Part shown: one piece after another, positions 15,532 to 25,438 of the stretch | How the letters are laid out: each line of letters opens with the position of its first letter | Numbering within the stretch: position 1 is the stretch's first letter | From: an uncultured Pseudomonadota bacterium | GTDB lineage: Bacteria; Pseudomonadota; Gammaproteobacteria; Xanthomonadales; Wenzhouxiangellaceae | Assembly: GCA_937138395.1 (NCBI GenBank) | Contig: CAKZPB010000036.1 | Coordinates: 1 to 46,782 of the forward strand | Direction of reading: 5' to 3' | DNA: 46,782 nt | The notes under the pieces: model-generated | Seen by the model: only the letters and a program-made list of their open reading frames with translations | The model's database searches: none | What the model was told of the DNA's origin: nothing | Translations under genes and position numbers: made by a program

Positions 15532-15568
15532 TGTTCGATATTGGGACGCGCGGTCCCGGAATCGAACA
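15532..15568. promoter_or_regulatory. Large interrupted dyad, candidate enhancer (UAS)
   Basis: TGTTCGAT (15532-15539) is an exact reverse complement of ATCGAACA (15561-15568). Inside, GGGAC (15543-15547) pairs with GTCCC (15553-15557) around GCGCG. The spacings are symmetrical about position 15550. The centre is about 130 bases upstream of the predicted sigma54 start, the usual distance for an NtrC-type activator site. An AT-rich stretch (15590-15650) between it and the promoter could bend to bring them together. The likely binder is the response regulator at the end of the operon; this is inference. Confidence 0.6.
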
Positions 15569-15653
15569 GTTTCAAGTCTGTCGATTGACTCGAAAATAAA
15601 ACCATTAAAAATAATATCAATAAAAACAATAATCTATAAAAAATAAGAACCAC

Positions 15654-15670
15654 TTGGTCCACGTCTTGCA
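15654..15670 (+). promoter_or_regulatory. Sigma54 (-24/-12) promoter
   Basis: TTGGTCCACGTCTTGCA matches the sigma54 pattern with GG (15656-15657) and GC (15668-15669) separated by exactly 10 bases, and TTGCA at the -12 element. Counting 12 bases from the C at 15669 places the transcription start at about 15681, the A of the adaptor gene's ATG. It fits with the operon encoding its own sigma54-dependent activator. The -24 element lacks the usual CAC after TGG, so strength is uncertain. Confidence 0.65.
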
Positions 15671-15680
15671 CTAGCAGGGC

Positions 15681-16934
15681 ATGGATATCGCACGCCCCGA
15701 ACTCAAGCGCAGGAAGCGCATCAAGCAAACCGCCTGGATCACTTCATCGATCATTGTGGCGGTCATTCTGATTATTGCTCTGACCGGTCTCGAGCCAGCA
15801 GCTCCTGCGGTGGATCGGGCGACGGTATGGACCGATACCGTCCAACGCGGCGATATGGTGCGCCGTGTGCGTGGCCCCGGCGTATTGGCGCCAAGCGAGA
15901 TTCGCTGGATTGCGGCAACGACCGAGGCGCGCGTCGATCGTGTGCTGGTCCAGCCCGGCGCTGTGGTCGAAGCCGACACGGTGCTGGTTGAGATGAGCAA
16001 CCCGACGCTGGCGCAACAGGTGCTCGAAGCGCGCTCGGAAGTGGTCGCTGCTGAAGCCGATCTGGCTGCACTAGAAGTTCGTTTGCAATCTCAGGTGCTG
16101 GATCAACGGGCAACGCTGGCTCAGATTCGCGCCGATGCCGAGGGCGCTCGTCTTCAGGTAGAGGCCGAAGCTCAGCTGCTGGAGAAAAACATCCTGCCGC
16201 GTATCCAATACCAGCGCAGCGTGTTGAACGCAAACCAGCTGGAAGAGCGGCTGGACATCGAGCAGCAGCGAATTGAACAGTTTCAGAACTCGGTGGATGC
16301 GCAAGTGCGCGCAGCTCGTGCACGCATCGAGCAGCTTGAAACGATGGCCAATTTCCGTGCCCATCAGCTCGAGGCATTGAACGTCACGGCGGGTATACGT
16401 GGCGTGCTGCAGGAGCTGACGGTGGAGTCCGGTCAGCGTCTGGCGGCGGGGGACAACATCGCGCGAGTCGCCCGTCCGGATACGCTGCTGGCTGAATTGC
16501 GCATCCCCGAGACCCAAGCCAAAGACGTGCAGCTGGGTCAGGATGTGGAAGTGGATACCCGCAATGGCGTGATCCCCGGTCGTGTCATGCGGATCGACCC
16601 GCGCGTAGCCAACGGCACTGTTCAGGTCGACGTCACGCTGACCGGTGACCTGCCGCCCGGCGCCCGTCCTGACCTCTCGGTCGACGGCACCATACAGATT
16701 GAACGACTCGATGAGGTGCTCTACGTCGGTCGACCAGCGTTTGGAACTCCTGAATCCACGGTGCACCTGTTTCGCATCGATCCAAGCGATGGCACTGCGA
16801 TCAGAGTGCCCGTTGAGTTGGGACGAAGCTCGGTCAATGTCATCGAGGTGCGTCAGGGTCTGACCGAAGGCGACGAAATCATTCTTTCTGACACCGCAGC
16901 ATGGGATGACCATGACCGCATCCGGCTGCAGTGA
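15681..16934 (+). CDS. HlyD/RND-type periplasmic adaptor protein
   Basis: A 417-residue membrane-fusion protein that would link the inner-membrane ABC permeases to an outer-membrane channel. The N-terminus is basic (KRRKRIK), followed by one membrane anchor at about residues 18-36. The first lipoyl half follows (IAATTEARVDRVLVQPGAVV), then a long coiled coil at about residues 110-235 (AEADLAALEVRLQSQVLDQR onwards) and the second lipoyl half GIRGVLQELTVESGQRLAAG. Beta-barrel and membrane-proximal parts make up the remainder. It heads the MacB-type operon. The ATG lies at the predicted sigma54 transcription start, so the mRNA may be leaderless. The next in-frame Met is past the membrane anchor and would delete it, which supports this start. 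Confidence 0.88.
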   Translation: MDIARPELKRRKRIKQTAWITSSIIVAVILIIALTGLEPAAPAVDRATVWTDTVQRGDMVRRVRGPGVLAPSEIRWIAATTEARVDRVLVQPGAVVEADTVLVEMSNPTLAQQVLEARSEVVAAEADLAALEVRLQSQVLDQRATLAQIRADAEGARLQVEAEAQLLEKNILPRIQYQRSVLNANQLEERLDIEQQRIEQFQNSVDAQVRAARARIEQLETMANFRAHQLEALNVTAGIRGVLQELTVESGQRLAAGDNIARVARPDTLLAELRIPETQAKDVQLGQDVEVDTRNGVIPGRVMRIDPRVANGTVQVDVTLTGDLPPGARPDLSVDGTIQIERLDEVLYVGRPAFGTPESTVHLFRIDPSDGTAIRVPVELGRSSVNVIEVRQGLTEGDEIILSDTAAWDDHDRIRLQ

Positions 16935-16938
16935 GGTA

Positions 16939-17055
16939 ATGACGATGCTTGAATTTCTTCAACTATTTGATGTGCTGCGCTGCCTGACCTGTCAGTACGC
17001 GCCCTGGCTGATGTTCCTGCCCGGCGTGCTGTTGATGCGGTGGATCGGGAAGTAA
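16939..17055 (+). CDS. 38-residue hydrophobic membrane microprotein
   Basis: A short frame begins 4 bases after the adaptor stop, with GAGG (16932-16935) as a ribosome site just upstream. The product starts MTMLEFLQLFDVLRCLTC and continues with a hydrophobic segment (APWLMFLPGVLLMRWIGK) that would form one membrane helix with a basic C-terminal end. It sits between the adaptor and the ATPase, so it may be a small subunit or regulator of the exporter. There is no family I recognise. An alternative start is the ATG at 16945. Confidence rests on position, ribosome site and membrane-like composition. Confidence 0.5.
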   Translation: MTMLEFLQLFDVLRCLTCQYAPWLMFLPGVLLMRWIGK

Positions 17056-17108
17056 ACCACGGCAGCAAGGATCTGGGTGCCAATGCCACGAATCGAGACT
17101 TACATTCC

Positions 17109-17124
17109 GTCGTTACGTAACGAC
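17109..17124. promoter_or_regulatory. 16-base perfect palindrome
   Basis: GTCGTTACGTAACGAC is perfectly self-complementary. It lies in the 113-base gap between the microprotein and the ATPase gene, the largest gap among the transport genes of the operon. It could be an operator for an internal promoter or a structured mRNA element. No matching copy was noticed elsewhere in the window. Confidence 0.4.
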
Positions 17125-17168
17125 CAAGCGACAAAACACCTCAACGACCATACGACATGGAGCTTTAA

Positions 17169-17942
17169 ATGAACGAGTCATCAAACTCCCTGATTCACCT
17201 CGAAGACATCACCAAGGTCTTTCTGACGGATGAAGTTGAAACGCATGCCCTTGGCGGCATTCATCTGGACGTGCGCGAAGGCGAATACGTATCCATTTCA
17301 GGCCCATCGGGCTGCGGTAAGTCCACCTTGCTATCGATTCTTGGCTTATTGGATACGGCCACCAGCGGTGCCTATACCTTGAACGGAACGCCGGTGCAGT
17401 CGCTGAGTGCGGCAGATCGTGCGCGGGTTCGAAACCGCGAGATCGGCTTTATTTTCCAGGCCTTCAACCTGATTGGCGATTTGACCGTATTCGAAAATGT
17501 GGAACTGCCGCTGACCTATCGCGACGGCATCGGCAAGGCCGAGCGCAAGCAGCGCGTGGTCGAGGCGCTCGAACGGGTCGGCATGGCCCATCGACTGCAG
17601 CATTACCCGGCCCAGCTCTCGGGCGGTCAGCAACAGCGCGTCGCCGTGGCGCGTGCTCTGGTCGGCAAGCCGGCCATTCTGCTGGCTGATGAGCCGACCG
17701 GTAACCTGGATTCGCGCAACGGTGAGGCCGTCATGGCCCTGCTTGATGAACTGCATCAGGCCGGCTCGACGATCTGCATGGTGACCCACGATCCGCGCTA
17801 TGCCGAGTTTGCCCAACGCAAGATCCATTTGTTCGATGGTCGCGTCGTGGACGAAGAGACGCTGGACCGACTGCGTCAGGAGGAAGAGCAGCGCATCGAA
17901 CAGCAGATTGCCGAGCGCAAAAAAACCGTCAGCGCGGCTTGA
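17169..17942 (+). CDS. MacB/LolD-type ABC transporter ATPase
   Basis: A 257-residue ATP-binding subunit of the MacB/LolD class, which powers mechanotransmission-type export. Walker A GPSGCGKS is at residues 45-52, the Q-loop region IFQAFNLI at about 95-102, signature LSGGQQQR at 150-157, Walker B LLADEP at 171-176 and the switch histidine in MVTHD near 208. The C-terminal 30 residues are charged and helical (LRQEEEQRIEQQIAERKK), an extension beyond the core fold. GGAG six bases upstream supports the ATG. It is the only ATPase in the operon and should serve all three permeases. Substrate cannot be predicted; family members move macrolides, peptides, lipoproteins or siderophores. Confidence 0.92.
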   Translation: MNESSNSLIHLEDITKVFLTDEVETHALGGIHLDVREGEYVSISGPSGCGKSTLLSILGLLDTATSGAYTLNGTPVQSLSAADRARVRNREIGFIFQAFNLIGDLTVFENVELPLTYRDGIGKAERKQRVVEALERVGMAHRLQHYPAQLSGGQQQRVAVARALVGKPAILLADEPTGNLDSRNGEAVMALLDELHQAGSTICMVTHDPRYAEFAQRKIHLFDGRVVDEETLDRLRQEEEQRIEQQIAERKKTVSAA

Positions 17943-17976
17943 TTGAACGCCGCGAAGATCACCTGGAGAACTGACG

Positions 17977-20481
17977 ATGACTTTCCTGAATGACTTGAAT
18001 CGCGCGCTACGCCAGCTAGTCCAGCGGCCGGCTTTCACACTGGCGGTAATTATTACGTTGGCGTTGGGTATCGGCGCCAATTCTGCCATCTATTCGCTGT
18101 ATTACCAGATGCTGATCGAACCGATTCCTGTTTTTGAGCCTGAGCGACTGGTCAATCTGGAGTCACCGGGACCCAAACAGGGCTCGATTTCGACGACAAC
18201 CCCGGGGAATATCGAATCCATTTTCAGTTATCCAATGTTGCGCGATCTTCAGCAGGTTGAGGGCGGACTGACAGGCTTGGCGGGTCACCGCGGCTTTGGC
18301 GCCAATTTTGCGTTTGATGGGGTTACGACCAGCGGCTTTGGTCTGCAGGTCACCGGTAATTATTTCCAGGTCCTTGGTTTGACTCCTACGCTTGGCCGCT
18401 TGTTGGACGAAAACGATGAACAAGCCATCGGCGAAAGCCGGGTTGCCGTGCTGGATCACAGGTATTGGACCAATGAGCTCGGTGCTGATCCCGGTATCGT
18501 CGGACGCGATCTGATCGTAAACGGCATTCGTTTGGAAGTCGTTGGCATTGGGCCCGAAGGGTTTCGCGGCACCACGATTGGAAACCCGGCGGACGTGTAT
18601 GTACCGATTACGCTGCGCTGGCTTCTGCAGCCGCGATTACCTTCGGAATACGAAGACCGGACCAGTTATTGGGTGTATCTGTTTGGTCGATTGGCACCAG
18701 GAGTTGATGCCGAACAGGCCCGCACTGCATTGGAAGCCCGCTATCAGGCCATTCTTGAAGAGATCGAAGCGTCGCTCCAGAACATGTCGCAAGACCGTCT
18801 AGAGCAATTCATCAATAAGCCGTTACTGCTGACTGATGGCCAATTGGGTCAGAGTAACGTTCGGACGGGCAGTCAGGCGCCGATGACCATGCTGCTGACC
18901 GTATCCGCATTTGTACTGCTGATTGCCTGTGTCAACGTGGCTAACCTTTTGCTGCTTCGCGGCGCATCACGCTCTGCCGAACTGGCAGTCCGATCATCGA
19001 TCGGTGCCAGCCGAATTCGCCTGATGCTGCAATTACTGACCGAAGCGCTGGTGCTGGCGCTGATGGGTGGCGTGCTCGGCATACTCGTGGCAGGCGTTAC
19101 GCTGTATCTGATCGGCGGGTTGCTGCCACCCTTCGCGGCGTCTACCGTCGAGTTGACCATTTCTCCGGCAGTCATCACTTCAGCGATGGCCTGCTCGCTG
19201 ATTGCGGTGCTGGTCTTTGGTTTGATCCCCGCGGTCCATGCTGCACGCGTTCAACCGGCCCTGGTACTGCGGGGTCAGGCCGGCCAACCCGGTGGTGGGC
19301 GCGCGCTGACCCGCTTCCGCAATGGGCTGGTGCTGGTTCAAATTGCGCTGGGCATGACGCTGCTGATCACCTCGGGCCTGTTCATCAAGAGTCTGAGCAA
19401 CCTGCAAAATGCCGATCTGGGCATGCAGGTGGAGTCTGTGGTGTCGTTCGGAGTCAGCCCGGTGCGCAATGGCTACTCGGCTGAACAATCGACACAGCTA
19501 TACGAACAAATTGAGGAAGAACTGAGCAATCTGCCGGGCGTAACATCGGCCACGGCATCCATGGTACCGCTGCTGTCTGATAGCAACTGGACCCAGAATG
19601 TTTCCGTTGAGGGCTTCGAGGGCGGTCCGGGCGTCAATACCAATTCGGCCCTGAACGAGGTCGGTCCCGGTTTCTTCAATACCTTGGGTATTCCATTGCT
19701 GTCCGGTCGCACATTTGACGAGACCGACCGCGATGATTCGCCAGCCGTAGCCATTGTCAATCAGGCCTTTGCTGAACAATTCGGCATGCAAGGCGATGTG
19801 ATCGGCAAGCGCATGGCGATTGGCGAGACTCAAGAACTCGACATGGAAATTATCGGCCTGGTCGGCGATACGCGCTACGCCAACGTTCGGGACGGGATGA
19901 TTCCGGTGTTCTATATGCCCAGCCGACAGAACAGCGGCATTTCCTACATGAATTTCTATGTGCGCAGCGCACTGCCGGCTGAACAGACCATGCCGGCTAT
20001 ACGCGAACTGATTCGGCGAATCGATTCGAATCTCCCGGTCGATAATCTGAACACGATGGACATTGTCGTTCGCGACAACATCTTTATCGAGCGCTTTGTC
20101 GGCATGTTGTCCAGTGGTTTTGCGCTGCTGGCCACGGCGCTTGCTGCGGTAGGTTTATATGGCGTGTTGTCGTATTCGGTGACTCAGCGGACGCGCGAGT
20201 TGGGTCTGCGCATGGCGCTGGGTGCGGCGCCGAATGGACTGGCTCGCAGCGTGCTGATGCAGATCGCGCGTATCGGCGCCTTGGGTGCGGTCATTGGCAT
20301 CGCCGCCGCGTTGTTGCTTGGTCGCCTGGCGTCGTCCTTGCTCTACGAATTATCACCGTATGACCCGATCGTGTTTATTACAGCCATGCTGGTATTGGCC
20401 GTCGTCGCACTGGTCGCCGGTTACTTACCGGCCCGCCGTGTGTCACGCATTCATCCGAACGAAGCGCTTCGCTACGAATAG
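17977..20481 (+). CDS. MacB/FtsX-type ABC permease (duplicated form) 1
   Basis: An 834-residue permease containing two copies of the MacB periplasmic core plus FtsX module, the ADOP arrangement. The first membrane helix is in the typical motif RPAFTLAVIITLALGIGANS (residues 18-37). A periplasmic domain and a three-helix FtsX block follow at about 300-430 (CVNVANLLLLRGASRSAELAVR). A second helix occurs near 455 (LVLVQIALGMTLLITSGLFI), then a second periplasmic domain and FtsX block at about 710-825 with GLRMALGA. The end PARRVSRIHPNEALRYE is the family tail. GGAG lies about 8 bases before the ATG. Because each polypeptide already has both halves, it could pair with the single ATPase as one half-symmetrical unit. 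Confidence 0.92.
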   Translation: MTFLNDLNRALRQLVQRPAFTLAVIITLALGIGANSAIYSLYYQMLIEPIPVFEPERLVNLESPGPKQGSISTTTPGNIESIFSYPMLRDLQQVEGGLTGLAGHRGFGANFAFDGVTTSGFGLQVTGNYFQVLGLTPTLGRLLDENDEQAIGESRVAVLDHRYWTNELGADPGIVGRDLIVNGIRLEVVGIGPEGFRGTTIGNPADVYVPITLRWLLQPRLPSEYEDRTSYWVYLFGRLAPGVDAEQARTALEARYQAILEEIEASLQNMSQDRLEQFINKPLLLTDGQLGQSNVRTGSQAPMTMLLTVSAFVLLIACVNVANLLLLRGASRSAELAVRSSIGASRIRLMLQLLTEALVLALMGGVLGILVAGVTLYLIGGLLPPFAASTVELTISPAVITSAMACSLIAVLVFGLIPAVHAARVQPALVLRGQAGQPGGGRALTRFRNGLVLVQIALGMTLLITSGLFIKSLSNLQNADLGMQVESVVSFGVSPVRNGYSAEQSTQLYEQIEEELSNLPGVTSATASMVPLLSDSNWTQNVSVEGFEGGPGVNTNSALNEVGPGFFNTLGIPLLSGRTFDETDRDDSPAVAIVNQAFAEQFGMQGDVIGKRMAIGETQELDMEIIGLVGDTRYANVRDGMIPVFYMPSRQNSGISYMNFYVRSALPAEQTMPAIRELIRRIDSNLPVDNLNTMDIVVRDNIFIERFVGMLSSGFALLATALAAVGLYGVLSYSVTQRTRELGLRMALGAAPNGLARSVLMQIARIGALGAVIGIAAALLLGRLASSLLYELSPYDPIVFITAMLVLAVVALVAGYLPARRVSRIHPNEALRYE

Positions 20482-20491
20482 GAGCATTCAT

Positions 20492-22885
20492 ATGTTTATG
20501 CAAACGTCAGCACTTTGGCACTCCATCCGCCGGCTGGCCCGGGCCCCGGGCTATGCCGCCGGATTGATCGCGACGCTGGCCCTGGGCATTGCAGTTTGCA
20601 TTGTCGCCTTCAGCGTGCTGTACGGCATCCTGCTGCGATCACTACCGTACCCGGAACAGCAGCAAGTGGTCCGGCTCGAATCTGCGAATCCGGTACAAGG
20701 AGTTTCGCAGGCCAACCTGACGCCGGCTCAGGCGGAAACATTTGCAGAGCTGGCATCGAGCTTCGATCACTTTGGGTTTTTCATGTGGGGTGGCGTCACG
20801 CTCATGCACGACGGCAGGCCTGAGGAAATTACCAGCAACCGGGTCAGTGCTGGCCTGTTTCCTGCACTTGGCGTACGACCGCATCTGGGCCGATTCATCG
20901 ACGTCAGCGATATAGAATCCGATGCTGCAGTGTCGGTGTTGTCCTTCGATACGTGGCAATCCCTGTTTGGAGGTTCGCCGGACATCATTGGCCAGGTCAT
21001 GGATACATCGAGTGGTGCGCGGGAAATCATCGGCGTGATGCCAGCGGCGTTTCAATTCCCGAGCGAGGACGTCGGTGTCTGGCTGCCATTATCACCTGCA
21101 TCACTTCAGCCAGAAAGCCCAACCTACTGGAATGCGCGGTATATCGAGGGTGTCGGTCGCTTGTCGGCGAACGTGGATCCAGAAACTGCGCGCGCTGAGC
21201 TGGAAACGCTAGCCGAAGACGTGCGGATTCGTTTCGGCATGAATGATTCGGGATGGTCCATTCAGCTGCAGTCTGTACTGGACGAACTGGTAGGCGATGT
21301 GCGATGGGTGCTTTGGAGCGTGTTCGCGGTTTCTTTGTTGGTCCTGCTTGTGGCCTGCGCCAATGTTGCTGCGTTGGTCGGTGGCCGGGTGGCCGAACGT
21401 CGTCGCCAACTGGTGATTTCGATGGCGGTAGGCGCAACGCGTGCCCGATTGCGAATGGAACTGGCCCTTGAGCTGGCAATAGCGGCCATCGTAGCGTCGG
21501 TCATCGGCATTTTGATTGCGTTGGTCGCGGTTGATCTGGTGCGTGCCATGGCGCCCGATCAATTGCCCAGAATCGATGCCATTGCAGTGGACTGGCCAGT
21601 TGTAGCGTTTACCGTTGCGATTGCCGTTGGTATCCCGTTTCTTGTGCTGGCGCTCGGCGCAACCGTCGGCATGCCCAATCCGTCTGCCATCCGCGAAACG
21701 GGTCGCGGCAGCATGGGTGCAGGCACGCGCCGCACCTGGCTGCCCGTGATCGGACTCGCGCTGTCGACAACGGCACTCATTTCAGCTGCTGCACTTGCGC
21801 TGAGCCTGGTTCGACTGGCCCAGGTTGATCCCGGATACCGCACCGATGATGTACAGGCTCTGCAGCTGTTTCGCGGTGGTGGTCCGGAGGAATGGGGCCG
21901 CTTTGCCGTGCAGGTAAAAGAGGGCTTGCGTGCTTTGCCTGGCGTCTCGGATGTTGCAGTCACGACCAGCACGCCGGCCGCAATCATCGGTGGCTTTGAC
22001 GTCGACGTACAGGTGCCCGGAAGAGAGCTGCCAGAAGCCATGCAGGCATCACTCCGCCGCATTGATTCGAACTATCTGTCGTTACTGGACATACCGCTGG
22101 AGGCCGGTCGTCAATTCGCGGCCACCGATCACGCCGATGCCCCTGCAGTTGCCATCATCAATCGAACGCTCGCCCGGCGTGTATTCGGTGACACCGATCC
22201 GTTGGGGCGGGAACTGAGCCTGCCGCTGGGCAACGGTCCGCGCGTGCCGGTACGTATCGTGGGCATTGCTGCCGATGTACGGAATGAAGGCCTTCGCGCT
22301 GATCCGGGACCCGAGATTCTGGTGTCGTTTGATCAATTTCCCTGGGTGGGCATGACCTTTATCGTGCGTGCACCGGACGGTTTGGCCGGACTGCCTGAGC
22401 AGATGCGCGAAGTCATCTGGGACATCGCGCCGGGCGAGGGCATCACCCGCGAATACAAGCTCGATGAGGATGTTGCTGCCCAGACCCGCTCGCTGGAATT
22501 CTTTACTTCATCCGTGTCGTTTTTTGCTGTCGCTTCTCTGGTGCTGGGTGCCTTGGGCATGTATTCGGTGCTGGCTTTTATCCAGCGCAGGCGGATGCCG
22601 GAACTGGGTATGCGACTGGCGCTGGGCGCGTCACCGCGACGCTTGTTCGGATCGGTCGTCGTGGATGCGGGCCGTATTGTGCTGCTTGGCCTGCTCGGTG
22701 GTGTCATTGGCGCCATTGTGCTACTCCGGCTGATGCAGGCCCAGCTGTTCGGGTTGGGTGCACTGCCCTGGTCTGCCATCGCCATAGGCACCCTGGTGAT
22801 GGCCGGAACGGGTCTGTTTGCAGCTTTGTTGCCCGCCTGGAAGGCCGCGACGGTCAGCCCGGTTGAAGCCATGCGGTACGAATAA
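20492..22885 (+). CDS. MacB/FtsX-type ABC permease (duplicated form) 2
   Basis: A 797-residue second permease of the same duplicated type. The ATG at 20492 follows AGGAG and starts 10 bases after the first permease stop. An upstream extension to 20285 lies within that gene and is discarded. Helix 1 is in APGYAAGLIATLALGIAVCI. The first FtsX block includes CANVAALVGGRVAERRRQLVISMAVGATRARLRMEL, and the last includes ELGMRLALGASPRRLFGSV and the tail AATVSPVEAMRYE. It is more diverged from permeases 1 and 3 than they are from each other at the N-terminal motif (AVCIVAFSV instead of ANSAIFSM). The three permeases might form alternative or heteromeric transporters with the shared ATPase. Confidence 0.92.
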   Translation: MFMQTSALWHSIRRLARAPGYAAGLIATLALGIAVCIVAFSVLYGILLRSLPYPEQQQVVRLESANPVQGVSQANLTPAQAETFAELASSFDHFGFFMWGGVTLMHDGRPEEITSNRVSAGLFPALGVRPHLGRFIDVSDIESDAAVSVLSFDTWQSLFGGSPDIIGQVMDTSSGAREIIGVMPAAFQFPSEDVGVWLPLSPASLQPESPTYWNARYIEGVGRLSANVDPETARAELETLAEDVRIRFGMNDSGWSIQLQSVLDELVGDVRWVLWSVFAVSLLVLLVACANVAALVGGRVAERRRQLVISMAVGATRARLRMELALELAIAAIVASVIGILIALVAVDLVRAMAPDQLPRIDAIAVDWPVVAFTVAIAVGIPFLVLALGATVGMPNPSAIRETGRGSMGAGTRRTWLPVIGLALSTTALISAAALALSLVRLAQVDPGYRTDDVQALQLFRGGGPEEWGRFAVQVKEGLRALPGVSDVAVTTSTPAAIIGGFDVDVQVPGRELPEAMQASLRRIDSNYLSLLDIPLEAGRQFAATDHADAPAVAIINRTLARRVFGDTDPLGRELSLPLGNGPRVPVRIVGIAADVRNEGLRADPGPEILVSFDQFPWVGMTFIVRAPDGLAGLPEQMREVIWDIAPGEGITREYKLDEDVAAQTRSLEFFTSSVSFFAVASLVLGALGMYSVLAFIQRRRMPELGMRLALGASPRRLFGSVVVDAGRIVLLGLLGGVIGAIVLLRLMQAQLFGLGALPWSAIAIGTLVMAGTGLFAALLPAWKAATVSPVEAMRYE

Positions 22886-22903
22886 ATCGAAAGGAGAACA
22901 ACC

Positions 22904-25342
<2,439 letters not shown>

Positions 25343-25367
25343 GCCAGCGGAACAGCGGCAACTTCGA

Positions 25368-25389
25368 CCCCGGCGTCTCGACGCCGGGG
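25368..25389 (+). terminator. GC hairpin before regulator genes
   Basis: CCCCGGCGT (25368-25376) pairs perfectly with ACGCCGGGG (25381-25389) around the tetraloop CTCG. No T run follows, so it is more likely a partial terminator or mRNA-stabilising hairpin that lowers expression of the downstream regulator and kinase relative to the transporter. Confidence 0.5.
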
Positions 25390-25438
25390 GCATAATCGAC
25401 AGCATGCCCACTGGCCATGAAGGGACCCGACCGTTTTT

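Noticed and set aside
16071-16913. 280-codon minus-strand frame opposite the adaptor gene
   Set aside because: Antisense to a clear HlyD-type protein with coiled coil and lipoyl halves.
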